Assembly (NCBI RefSeq): GCF_000741715.1
Contig: NZ_JGZN01000007.1
Span: 186,001 to 250,000, forward strand
DNA: 64,000 bases
From: Bifidobacterium saguini DSM 23967
Lineage (GTDB): Bacteria > Actinomycetota > Actinomycetes > Actinomycetales > Bifidobacteriaceae
Direction: 5' to 3'
Of the stretch, positions 44,345 to 52,604 are shown one piece after another. Below the pieces are notes generated by a model. That model was not told the DNA's origin and did not search any database. It saw only the letters and a program-made list of their open reading frames with translations. How positions within the stretch are numbered: position 1 is the stretch's first letter; each line of letters starts with the position of its first letter. A program made the translations under genes and the position numbers.

Positions 44345-44859
44345 ATATAGCGTACAGAGCCTTCCACATTGGCCTCAGCGTTGATGCCACAGTCCTTGGC
44401 TGCTGACCGTTGCGCCTTAGCTTCGATTGGCTTACAGGTTCCGCCATATTCCGTCGATGCTCGGTATGTACTGAATGCTCCGACTCTCTACGGGAAGCAT
44501 GGTGAGACGGCGGAAACGAAGGTGGTATTTTAGGCATGCGTGTACTTCATAAATCGTTATAGGGTATTTTGTGAATCAAATAGTGGACACTATTTTTCTC
44601 CAACACTATGACATGGCACATTCATAGACCACGTAGTGAAAAGTGCGGCATGATTTTGCTGAATATTTACTTACAAATCGGCATAACATAGCGCTTGGCA
44701 AACGCATAATTCGCACCGCTTGTGTTTATCCATAAACATAATGCAAATACACACTTTTGGGGAGCGCGAGTCGCAATTTACAGGAAAGTGCCTCACATCA
44801 CAGTATTTTTTATATCGCCTCTAGCGATACATTCCCTGCGAGGGCTACGCTTAGAAGCT
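44345..44859. promoter_or_regulatory. Divergent region between the serine hydrolase gene and zwf
   Basis: A 515-base AT-rich gap. The palindrome AAATAGTG-GA-CACTATTT at 44578-44595 is the only clear site. The zwf frame is open upstream to 44722, but those residues do not resemble the family. Confidence 0.45.
44578..44595. promoter_or_regulatory. Palindrome AAATAGTG-GA-CACTATTT
   Basis: A perfect 8+8 inverted repeat with a two-base centre, 265 bases upstream of the zwf start. It looks like a repressor operator; the regulator is unknown. Confidence 0.45.
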
Positions 44860-46398
44860 ATGAGTGAACTTTCCAACTGGAGCAATCCGCTGCGCGATTC
44901 GCGCGATTTGCGCTTGCCTCGCATCGCCGGCCCCTGCAGTCTGGTGATTTTCGGCGTCACCGGCGATCTGGCGCAGAAGAAGCTGCTGCCAGCCGTCTAT
45001 GACCTCGCCAACCGTGGCCTGCTGCCGCCGAGCTTCGGCCTGACCGGCTTCGCCCGCCGCGATTGGACGCAGGAGCATTTCATCGAATTCGTCAAGGCCG
45101 CCGTGCAGGCCCACTGCCGCACTCCGTTCAAGGAATCGACGTGGAAGAATCTGGCTGCCGGCATTCGTTTCGTGCGTGGCACGTTCGATGACCCGGAGGC
45201 CTTCGAACGCCTGAGTGCCACCGTGCAGGAACTGGACCGTGACCGCGGCACCCGAGGCAATCATGCCTTCTACATGTCCGTGCCGCCGCGCGCATTCCCC
45301 ATCGTGGCCAAGCAGCTGGCCGCTTCCGGCCTGTCCCGATCCTCCGAGGGCGCTTGGCGCCGCGTGATCATCGAGAAGCCGTTCGGCCATGACCTGGCCA
45401 GCGCCAAGGAGCTCGATCATGTGGTTTCCGAAGTGTTCGACCCGAGCTCGGTGTTCCGCATCGACCATTATCTCGGCAAGGAAACCGTACAGAATCTGCT
45501 GGCCTTGCGCTTCGCCAACGCCATGTATGAGCCGATTTGGAACGCGAACTACGTGGACCATGTGCAGATCACGATGGCCGAAGATATCGGTATCGGCGGT
45601 CGCGCTGGTTACTACGACGGCATCGGTGCTGCACGCGATGTGATTCAGAACCATCTGCTGCAGCTTATGGCTCTGACTGCTATGGAAGAGCCGGTAAGCT
45701 TCACCGCCAAGGATTTGACTGCGGAAAAGACCAAGGTGCTTTCCGCAGTGCGTCTGCCGAAGGATTTACGTCTGACCACCGCACGCGGCCAGTACGCCCG
45801 CGGCTGGCAGGGCTCGCATGAGGTGGTCGGCTATTTGGAGGAGAAGGGCATTGACCCGGCTTCCACCACTGAGACCTACGCTGCAATCCAGCTTGATATT
45901 GACACTCGCCGTTGGGCTGGCGTACCGTTCTATCTGCGTACCGGCAAGCGCTTGGGTAAGCGCGTGACTGAAATCGCCGTGGTGTTCAAGCGTGCACCGC
46001 ACCTGCCGTTCGAGCAGACCGCCGTACGTGAACTTGGCAAGAACGCCATTGTGATTCGTGTGCAGCCGGACGAGGGTGTGACTATGCGCTTTGGCGCCAA
46101 GGTGCCGGGTGGCACCACGATGGAGGTCCGTGACGTAAACATGGACTTCAGCTATGGCCGCTCCTTCACCGAGAATTCGCCGGAAGCCTACGAGCGCCTG
46201 ATTCTTGATGTGCTTTTGGGCGATCCGCCGCTATTCCCGACCACCGAAGAGGTGAACCTCAGCTGGGAAATCCTCGATCCGATTGAAGAGTTCTGGTCCA
46301 CGCTCGGCCAGCCGCAGCCCTACCGTGCAGGTACATGGGGTCCGGCCGAAGCCGATGAGATGCTGGCGCGCGAAGGCCGCCACTGGAGGATGCCATGA
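44860..46398 (+). CDS. zwf: Glucose-6-phosphate 1-dehydrogenase
   Basis: A 512-residue enzyme of the oxidative pentose phosphate path: glucose 6-phosphate + NADP to 6-phosphogluconolactone. The nucleotide motif GVTGDLAQKK (32-41) and the active-site RIDHYLGKE are intact, as is VIIEKPFGHD. I use the ATG at 44860 (MSELSNWSNP); the Shine-Dalgarno is weak. It overlaps opcA by four bases, so the two are translationally coupled. pgl and gnd lie nearby. Confidence 0.96.
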   Translation: MSELSNWSNPLRDSRDLRLPRIAGPCSLVIFGVTGDLAQKKLLPAVYDLANRGLLPPSFGLTGFARRDWTQEHFIEFVKAAVQAHCRTPFKESTWKNLAAGIRFVRGTFDDPEAFERLSATVQELDRDRGTRGNHAFYMSVPPRAFPIVAKQLAASGLSRSSEGAWRRVIIEKPFGHDLASAKELDHVVSEVFDPSSVFRIDHYLGKETVQNLLALRFANAMYEPIWNANYVDHVQITMAEDIGIGGRAGYYDGIGAARDVIQNHLLQLMALTAMEEPVSFTAKDLTAEKTKVLSAVRLPKDLRLTTARGQYARGWQGSHEVVGYLEEKGIDPASTTETYAAIQLDIDTRRWAGVPFYLRTGKRLGKRVTEIAVVFKRAPHLPFEQTAVRELGKNAIVIRVQPDEGVTMRFGAKVPGGTTMEVRDVNMDFSYGRSFTENSPEAYERLILDVLLGDPPLFPTTEEVNLSWEILDPIEEFWSTLGQPQPYRAGTWGPAEADEMLAREGRHWRMP

Positions 46399-47414
46399 TC
46401 ATCGATCTGCCAAATACGCGCACGCGCGAAATCGCCCATAAGATTGAGCAGCTGCACGAAGAGCGCGGCGAATCCGCCACTGGCCGTGTGCTGACTCTGC
46501 TGATTTCCGCGGACGATAGCGAACTTGAACATGCGCTGGAAGTCGCCAATGCCGCCAGCCGTGAGCATCCATGCCGCGTGATTGCGATAGTTCCGGATAC
46601 GCATTATCAGTCTGACTCTGCTGATTCCACCGGTGAGGCCGCTGCCGACACCGACGTGAAGGCAATGGAGAAAACCGATAATCCGGCTGTTGATTTGACC
46701 GATGGCCCTGCCGAATCGAACCTCAATGCTCAGGTTCGTTTCGGTGCCGACGCCGGCGCTGGCGAAATCATTATCCTGCGCCCGCACGGAGGCCTTATCA
46801 ATCACCCGGATACGTTGGTGATTCCACTGCTGGTGCCTGATGTGCCGGTAGTGGCCTGGTGGCCGACGAACCCACCGTCTAATCCTTCCAAGGATCTGAT
46901 GGGTGCGATGGCTCGCAGCCGTATCACCGATGCGCTGCGCTCCAACAATCCTGAAGCTACGATTGAGCGTCTGCGCCGTAATTGGACACCGGAAGATATC
47001 GACCTGTCCTGGACTCGCCTGACCGTATGGCGCGCCATGCTGGCCTCCATGCTCGATCAGCCGCCGCATCTGCCCATCATCGCGGTAAAGGTGACCGGCC
47101 CGCAGGAGTTCCTGCCAATGGATCTGCTGTGCGCATGGTTGCGTTTAAAGCTCGGCGTACAAGTGGACGTGGAGTATGTGAATGATGCCGAAGCTGTAAC
47201 CGGCGTGTATCTGACTCGCGAGGATGGCGTGGTGTCTCTGGAACGTCCGCATGAGGATCAGGCGCTGATTTCCATGCCGGGCCAGGCTCCGCAAACCATT
47301 TCCGTGCCAGTACGCACCATCGAGGACTGTCTGACCGAGGAATTGCGCCGCATCGATCCGGATGAGGTGTATGCCGAAGTCATCAATGAAGGCTGGGACC
47401 TGATTCGTCACTGA
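46395..47414 (+). CDS. opcA: Glucose-6-phosphate dehydrogenase assembly protein OpcA
   Basis: A 339-residue actinobacterial and cyanobacterial partner needed for full activity of Zwf. Family features are TGRVLTLLISADD, EHPCRVIAIVPD, AGEIIILRPHGGL, VPDVPVVAWWPTNPP and WTRLTVWRAMLASMLDQPP. A charged insert lies near residues 75-115. It begins inside the zwf stop codon and ends before a strong terminator. Confidence 0.95.
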   Translation: MIIDLPNTRTREIAHKIEQLHEERGESATGRVLTLLISADDSELEHALEVANAASREHPCRVIAIVPDTHYQSDSADSTGEAAADTDVKAMEKTDNPAVDLTDGPAESNLNAQVRFGADAGAGEIIILRPHGGLINHPDTLVIPLLVPDVPVVAWWPTNPPSNPSKDLMGAMARSRITDALRSNNPEATIERLRRNWTPEDIDLSWTRLTVWRAMLASMLDQPPHLPIIAVKVTGPQEFLPMDLLCAWLRLKLGVQVDVEYVNDAEAVTGVYLTREDGVVSLERPHEDQALISMPGQAPQTISVPVRTIEDCLTEELRRIDPDEVYAEVINEGWDLIRH

Positions 47415-47426
47415 CACCCCTATCGT

Positions 47427-47466
47427 TCCCCTCAGCTGGTTACTCTTACGCTGAGGGGATTTTTTA
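47427..47466 (+). terminator. Terminator of zwf-opcA
   Basis: TCCCCTCAGC (47427-47436) pairs with GCTGAGGGGA (47450-47459), followed by TTTTTTA. It separates opcA from pgl, so pgl needs its own promoter or readthrough. Confidence 0.9.
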
Positions 47467-47482
47467 GTGAAGGAATATCGTT

Positions 47483-48356
47483 ATGGCAAACCGCACACTG
47501 ATTGTGTATCCCAATAAAGATTTGATGCTGCAAGCAGGTGCGCAGCGTTTGGCGCTGGCACTGTTGGATGCGTTGAACGAGCGTCTGGCAGATGGCAGCC
47601 ACCGTGCGCGTGTGAATGTGGCATTGTCCGGTGGTTCGGCAGCTCAACCTCTGGGTTTGGTATTGTCGGACGCTTTGGCTGATTCCATTGACTGGTCTCG
47701 CGTGCACTTCTGGTTTAGTGATGAACGCTTTGTGCCGGCTTACGACACTGATCGCAATGCCCTGGAAGCACGCCGACTGCTGCTCGACCAGCTCGTTGCT
47801 GAAGGCAAGCTACCCGAATCAAACATTCATGAAATGCCGGCCGATGAGCGTTCCGCCGACGAGATTGCCGAGGTCATGGCAAATGCCGGCAGCAATGATG
47901 ATTCCGTTCGTGAAGCCGCGGACACTGATAACGCGACGCTGCTGGATGCTGCCGCGCGAGTCTACGAGCAAGAGCTGATTCGTGAGATGGGCCCGGAGCC
48001 GGTATTTGATCTGATGATTCTCGGCATGGGGCCGGATGGTCATTACGCGTCGCTATTCCCGGCTTCCTCCGGTCATCATGAAGTGGATGTTACCGACCGC
48101 CTAACCGTGGGCGTGAGTCACTCCCCCCAAGATGCCGCCGCTGCGCATTTCACTGACCGCGCCGCTGATCGCCCGCTCTCGCCGCACCTGGTTCTTTGCG
48201 GCCGGTGCCGGCAAGGCTGATTCATTGGCGCATGTGTTCGCAGCGCACACCGATGGCACCGGATTGACTGGCGACCCGGAGTACCCATCCTCCTACGCCG
48301 GCGGCACCGAGGAATTCATCTGGTTCTCCACCGAGGAGACCGTAGTCAAGCTGTAG
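47483..48356 (+). pseudogene. pgl: 6-phosphogluconolactonase, interrupted by a frameshift in a C run
   Basis: It hydrolyses 6-phosphogluconolactone between Zwf and Gnd. The first part (MANRTLIVYPN to VGVSHSP) has the family blocks NVALSGGSAAQPLG, FWFSDERFVP and LGMGPDGHYASLFP. At the six Cs at 48123-48128 the frame changes; the rest (KMPPLRISLTAPLIARSRRTWFFAAG to the end ETVVKL) is in the next frame. Removing one C gives a protein of about 290 residues that matches the family throughout. Either the strain has lost the C-terminal third, or the C run was misread, or the tract varies in length. Confidence 0.88.
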
Positions 48357-48443
48357 GAAGCCCAGAGGTGCAGCAGCGCAATCACGTTGTACACTCTTTG
48401 AGAATCAGAATCTGTCCCGGTACGGAAAAAGACTAGATATATT

Positions 48444-48484
48444 GAAAACCGGGACAGATTTGCATGTCCCGGTTTTCTATTTTT
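48444..48484 (+). terminator. Terminator of pgl
   Basis: GAAAACCGGGACA (48444-48456) pairs with TGTCCCGGTTTTC (48465-48477), followed by TATTTTTGCC. It lies 88 bases past the pgl stop. Confidence 0.88.
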
Positions 48485-48642
48485 GCCTTATTGAAGCAAC
48501 CGAGACAGAAATTCTGGCGGCACATGCTGTGTCCAGTATTGCAAATGGCGGAATATCGCCATTCCTGTTCACGTCGGTATTCGGGATCAAGAATAATCTG
48601 CCACGGTTCGCAATAATCAGCCGATTCTTACTACCGAGACAC

Positions 48643-48692
48643 AAAAAAATGTCCCGGTTTGCGCGCCAATCGATTGACGCGCAAACCGGGAC
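48643..48692 (-). terminator. Terminator of the unknown two-gene operon
   Basis: GTCCCGGTTTGCGCG (48651-48665) pairs perfectly with CGCGCAAACCGGGAC (48678-48692), followed on the minus strand by ATTTTTTTGTG. This is one of the strongest hairpins in the window. Confidence 0.9.
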
Positions 48693-48733
48693 GATACGCA
48701 CCATCCAAGCTGAGGCTCAATCGCAGCTACTGC

Positions 48734-50047
48734 TTACTGCGCCTCAGCTTGTGGAGGTTCCGACTTGGTATGAACGATATTGTCACGCAGCTGTTTAGCT
48801 TCTTGGCCAACATGTTTAGCACCTGAAGTGATTGCTTTACCAGCCTTACTGCCCAAATCGACTGCGTTGGCACCAATGCGTTTCGCGTTCGTCGACACAG
48901 TGCCGGCACCATCAGCAATAAACTTGCCTGCGGCCTCACGCCAGCGTGGAGCCATCTCAATGCTCACCTGGTCCGCCTCAATACCAATGGCCAGAGCAAA
49001 TTGCGCTAATTGAGCGTTCACGGCATCGAGATGATTCAACGAACTATCCACGGCAAATGGATGCAACAGCTTCTGCTTGCGCATGCGTTCCGCTGATTCG
49101 GCAATGCTGCTGTTGAGTTGAATCAGTTTGCTTTCGACATCATGCAATCGGCGCCGGCGAGCCACCTGCAATCCTTGCTGATGTTGTTCCACCGTGTCCG
49201 GCTGCTCCATCAGCACACGATCCAGTTCCAGCACCGATACCTTGTCCTGCAGCTGAATCGCGCTCGCGAGAATACCCAGCCATTCAGTTGCATCCTTATG
49301 CAATCTCCGCGCAACGGTCTCAACTTCTGCGGCATCCGAAGCCTCATTGAGATTCTTGGCGAGATTCTCGATTTTCAGCAGCGCATAGCTTTGCGCCGCA
49401 GCCACCACCCTTGGGCAGTCAGCGATCTTGGACCATGTAGTCCCCGTAATCGAACCAACATTCTTACGGATGGACATTGTCTCGTCAACGAGACGAGCAA
49501 TGCCAACCAAATCGGCAACAGCCTGATCCTTCTGATCCTGCAGTAAATCATCAACTTTCTTATCAATGGATTTGAGATAGTCAGTAATCTCCTCCACCGC
49601 CTGCTCAAGTGCCATCTGCGCCATAATGCCAGCAGCGCCGGTTACCATCTGCGGATTAGCCAGCGACTTCAACTGCGATAGATTTTCAAACTTGATAATC
49701 TCAACGATTCTGCCCTTGTTGCGCACCACACCGGTACCTGTGGAACCATACTGCTTGACCAACTTGGCGGATTCCTCGGTCATCTTGACCCATCGGCCAT
49801 CGTTCGCCATTGCTTCGCCAAGAGCTTGTGCTGCATGGCTGGCCTTCTGCAGCGACTGCTTCTTTACCGTGCGTGTATTCGCCGCATCTATGCCCACGGA
49901 GGCAAGCCATGAGTCAATCTGCTGATGGTCGGCGCCGAGAATCAGCAGACCCTGCTCGTCCTCAATGATCTGCAGCGGCTCCTGAGGCTGCGCACGATGG
50001 GCCCCTTGCACCGCGCTGCTCTCCGGTTCCGAAATCTCCGCACTCAT
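48734..50047 (-). CDS. Conserved hypothetical protein, helical, unknown function
   Basis: A 437-residue protein that I cannot assign. It is almost wholly helical and Ala/Gln/Glu-rich, with no signal peptide. A moderately hydrophobic stretch (NPQMVTGAAGIMAQMALEQ near 130-150) is followed by YLKSIDKKVDDLLQDQKDQ, which looks like a coiled coil; this block is, from memory, shared with other actinobacterial unknown proteins. The C-terminus (GTVSTNAKRIGANAVDLGSKAGKAI) has repeated small and basic residues, as in membrane-surface helices. GGAAGG precedes the ATG at 50047. It is second in an operon with 50143-50577 and has its own strong terminator. Confidence 0.6.
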   Translation of the reverse strand: MSAEISEPESSAVQGAHRAQPQEPLQIIEDEQGLLILGADHQQIDSWLASVGIDAANTRTVKKQSLQKASHAAQALGEAMANDGRWVKMTEESAKLVKQYGSTGTGVVRNKGRIVEIIKFENLSQLKSLANPQMVTGAAGIMAQMALEQAVEEITDYLKSIDKKVDDLLQDQKDQAVADLVGIARLVDETMSIRKNVGSITGTTWSKIADCPRVVAAAQSYALLKIENLAKNLNEASDAAEVETVARRLHKDATEWLGILASAIQLQDKVSVLELDRVLMEQPDTVEQHQQGLQVARRRRLHDVESKLIQLNSSIAESAERMRKQKLLHPFAVDSSLNHLDAVNAQLAQFALAIGIEADQVSIEMAPRWREAAGKFIADGAGTVSTNAKRIGANAVDLGSKAGKAITSGAKHVGQEAKQLRDNIVHTKSEPPQAEAQ

Positions 50048-50142
50048 AGTGCACCTTCCCCATTATTGGTAAACACTCAATCGGCTCTGACTGCAATTGC
50101 TGCCTCAGCTGTTGGCTCAGGCCTTGATTGCGTTGCCATCGA

Positions 50143-50577
50143 CTATTCCGCAGCAGCTTGGAATGCGCTGTCCCACAACTTCTTGGACCGTTGCTGCAGC
50201 GACTTGATTTTCTTACGATCCTTGTCAGGAGATTTCTCAAGCATCTCAACGCCACGGCGGATTTTGGCCAGTTCAGCTCGCCATGATTCGATTGGCGCAT
50301 CGTCGGATAGCTCTGCGGAACGGGAGGCGATAAGCTCTTCGACGCCTTCGCATTGAAGCGATATTTTCTCCAGTGGATCTTTTGTCAGATGCATTTTGGA
50401 GATAAGCTCAATCAATTTCTCGGAAAAATGCTGATCTCGCAGCCAATTAAGGAACGATGCCCACATTTCCGGATTGGCTACAGCCGAAACAATCGCGGTC
50501 ACCGCAGCTGCACCCAACTTTGCCGCGACTCCGCCGCCTTTGCCGGCGTTCACTTTCACAGGCTTCTTCGCTGCCAT
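50143..50577 (-). CDS. Small hypothetical protein, partner of the 48734 gene
   Basis: A 144-residue protein of unknown function. The N-terminus is Lys/Gly-rich, followed by a hydrophobic helix (LGAAAVTAIVSAVANPEMWASF, with a possible membrane or surface role, about residues 21-42), then charged helices (RAELAKIRRGVEMLEKSPDKDRKK). GGAGAAGG sits before the ATG. It is transcribed 95 bases upstream of the 437-residue gene in the same direction, so the two probably form an operon. The hairpin array at 50659 lies in front of it. Confidence 0.55.
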   Translation of the reverse strand: MAAKKPVKVNAGKGGGVAAKLGAAAVTAIVSAVANPEMWASFLNWLRDQHFSEKLIELISKMHLTKDPLEKISLQCEGVEELIASRSAELSDDAPIESWRAELAKIRRGVEMLEKSPDKDRKKIKSLQQRSKKLWDSAFQAAAE

Positions 50578-50658
50578 CGCCTTCTCCTCTCATGTGCTTC
50601 AATGCAATCCTCATCTTACCCAGGCACCGGGTTGGGAGCGTGACACGAGGCTGATTTT

Positions 50659-50814
50659 GTCTGTATGTATGCGCAATACACCTGTGCGTACCCGCAATTC
50701 GTCCGTATGTACGCACGAAGAACCACCCCTGTGCGTACATACGATCGTTTTGGACACAAAAAACGTCCGTATGTACGCGCAGGTATGTGCAAATGCGCGT
50801 ACATACGGACGATT
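50659..50814. repeat. Array of three hairpins built from a GTCCGTATGTACGCGCA-type motif
   Basis: Forward motifs near 50659, 50700 and 50764 alternate with inverted ones near 50683, 50731 and 50794. The third pair is perfect: CGTCCGTATGTACGCGCA with TGCGCGTACATACGGACG. It lies between gnd and the unknown operon, both on the minus strand. There are no spacers of CRISPR type. Confidence 0.78.
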
Positions 50815-50843
50815 CGGGACTATCGCCAAGCCCGAAGAAGGCC

Positions 50844-50864
50844 GGAGAGCCCACCGGGCTCTCC
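50844..50864. terminator. GC-rich hairpin downstream of gnd
   Basis: GGAGAGCCC (50844-50852) pairs with GGGCTCTCC (50856-50864), without a clear U-tract. It may back up the hairpin at the gnd stop. Confidence 0.4.
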
Positions 50865-50865
50865 T

Positions 50866-50906
50866 AAGCCTGAGATTGAGGAGTTTTACTCCTCAATCTC
50901 AGGCTT
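50866..50906 (-). terminator. Hairpin overlapping the end of gnd
   Basis: An 18-bp perfect inverted repeat (50866-50883 with 50889-50906, loop TTTTA) contains the last codons of gnd (KPEIEE) and its TAA. A U-tract is lacking. It probably stabilises or ends the gnd message. Confidence 0.6.
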
Positions 50907-52340
50907 GCCTTCTTCAGCCCACAACGTGTGGAAAACGCCGGACTTGTCTACGCGGCCGTAGGTGTGGGCACCGAAAAGGTCACGCTGGGACTGGGTCAGG
51001 GCGGTAGGCAGGCGCTTGGAGCGCAGACCGTCGTAGTAGGCCAGAGAGCTGGAGAACACCGGAGTCGGGATGCCAGCCTCAACAGCGCGGACAATCACGC
51101 GGCGCCATGCATCCTGGGATTCGCCGATGATCTTCTCGAAGTACGGGTCGAACAGCAGGGAGGCCGGAGGGTTGTCGCCCTTGAACGCCTCGGTGATGCG
51201 GTCGAGCAGGAACTGGGCGCGGATGATGCAGCCGCCACGCCAGATGCGCGCCACTTCAGACAGGTTGATATCCCAGCCGTACTCCTTGGCACCGTCCTGA
51301 ATCTCGTTCAGGCCCTGAGCGTAGGCCACCACCTTGGATGCGAACAGCGCCTTGCGCACGTCCTCCACAAACGCCGCGCGATCTTCGCCGGTCAGGTCGA
51401 TGGTCTTGTTCGGGCCGGCGAGGCCCTCCTGCTGGGCGGCCTCGCGCAGCTCGCCGTGCGACGACAGCGCGCGGGCGAACACCGCCTCGCCGATCGCAGC
51501 CACCGGGGAGCCGAACTCCAGACCGGTCTGCACGGTCCACGTGCCGGTGCCCTTCATGCCGGCGTGATCGACGACCACGTCCACAAACGGCTTGCCGGTA
51601 GCGGCATCCTTGTGATGCAGGATCTCGGCGGTGATCTCGATGAGGTAGGAGTCCAGATCGCCCTTGTTCCACTCGTCGAACACGTCGGCGATCTCCTCGG
51701 CGTCCATGCCGAGCCCGCGGCGCAGAATGTCGTAGGCCTCGCCGATGACCTGCATATCGGCGTATTCAATGCCGTTGTGCACCATCTTGACGAAGTGGCC
51801 GGCACCGTCGGTGCCGATGTGGGTCACGCACGGCTCGCCATTGACCTTGGCCGCGATGGATTCGAGGATCGGGCCCAGGGTCTTCCAGGATTCCGCAGTG
51901 CCGCCAGGCATCAGGGACGGGCCGTTGAGCGCGCCCTCCTCGCCGCCGGACACGCCACAGCCCACAAAGTGGAAGCCCTTGGCGCGCACTTCCTTCTCAC
52001 GCTTGATGGTGTCCTTGAAGAAGGAGTTGCCGCCGTCCACGATGATGTCGCCCGGTTCGAACACCTCCTCGAGCTGCTCGATCACGGCGTCAGTCGGAGC
52101 GCCGGCCTTGACCATGATGATGGCGGTGCGCGGGCGCTTCAGGGAAGCCGCGAACTCTTCCAGTGTCTTGGCGGGCACGAAGTTGCCTTCAGTGCCGTGC
52201 TCGTTGATCAGCTTTTCAGTACGGGAGTAGTGACGGTTGAACAGGGCCACAGTGTTGCCGTGGTGCGCCAGATTGCGCGCCAGATTGGAACCCATTGCGG
52301 CCAGTCCAATAACACCAATGTTTGCTGTAGCTTCGGCCAT
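50886..52340 (-). CDS. gnd: 6-phosphogluconate dehydrogenase, decarboxylating
   Basis: A 484-residue enzyme: 6-phosphogluconate + NADP to ribulose 5-phosphate + CO2. It has an N-terminal Rossmann motif (IGVIGLAAMGSNLARNLA), DGGNSFFKDT, GCGVSGGEEGA (substrate), HIGTDGAGHFVKMVHNGIEY (catalytic Lys) and a C-terminal helical domain with the SSSLAYYDG region. The length is standard. AAGG precedes the ATG. It completes the zwf-opcA-pgl set, though it lies on the opposite strand. Confidence 0.96.
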   Translation of the reverse strand: MAEATANIGVIGLAAMGSNLARNLAHHGNTVALFNRHYSRTEKLINEHGTEGNFVPAKTLEEFAASLKRPRTAIIMVKAGAPTDAVIEQLEEVFEPGDIIVDGGNSFFKDTIKREKEVRAKGFHFVGCGVSGGEEGALNGPSLMPGGTAESWKTLGPILESIAAKVNGEPCVTHIGTDGAGHFVKMVHNGIEYADMQVIGEAYDILRRGLGMDAEEIADVFDEWNKGDLDSYLIEITAEILHHKDAATGKPFVDVVVDHAGMKGTGTWTVQTGLEFGSPVAAIGEAVFARALSSHGELREAAQQEGLAGPNKTIDLTGEDRAAFVEDVRKALFASKVVAYAQGLNEIQDGAKEYGWDINLSEVARIWRGGCIIRAQFLLDRITEAFKGDNPPASLLFDPYFEKIIGESQDAWRRVIVRAVEAGIPTPVFSSSLAYYDGLRSKRLPTALTQSQRDLFGAHTYGRVDKSGVFHTLWAEEGKPEIEE

Positions 52341-52474
52341 CTGCCTTGCCTTTCCTCATATCAGGAACAGTTCAATTCCAAAACTTCAGTCTATCCTTGA
52401 CCCCGGAGTCATGCACGGTCAGTCTTACGCTTGCCGCGTACTGATTATCTGAATATCTGTCTGCTGCACAGGGC

Positions 52475-52562
52475 GTGGTTGGCTGGGGCATGCAACGCCC
52501 GACACGCTCAAGGTCCGCTCGGCCAAGCCTACGGTCTGGCATTGCATGCCCCAGCCAACCAC
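52475..52562. repeat. Long inverted repeat between gnd and the CmpB-like gene
   Basis: A 21-bp perfect inverted repeat (52475-52495 with 52542-52562; ends GTGGTTGG and CCAACCAC) encloses 46 bases. It lies between gnd (starting at 52340) and the end of the gene at 52605, both on the minus strand. It may be the terminator of the latter, but no U-tract follows. Confidence 0.7.
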
Positions 52563-52604
52563 TTACTTTGTAGTCATAGTTCTGTAGCCAGTAATCGCCA
52601 AGGA

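Larger units (their letters stand above)
48357..48733. other. Intergenic region with convergent hairpins sharing a GTCCCGG stem
   Basis: No gene is supported. It has the pgl terminator (48444), the terminator of the unknown operon (48651) and extra partial motifs (TGTCCCGG near 48413, CCGAGACA near 48500 and 48634). Confidence 0.6.

Noticed and set aside
48132-48356. Separate 74-residue gene after pgl
   Set aside because: MPPLRISLTAPLIARSRRTWFFAAG is the conserved C-terminal part of 6-phosphogluconolactonase in the shifted frame.
50659-50814. CRISPR array
   Set aside because: Repeats alternate in orientation, have no regular unique spacers, and no cas genes are in the window. The same applies to 5571-5753, 37245-37397 and 54027-54205.
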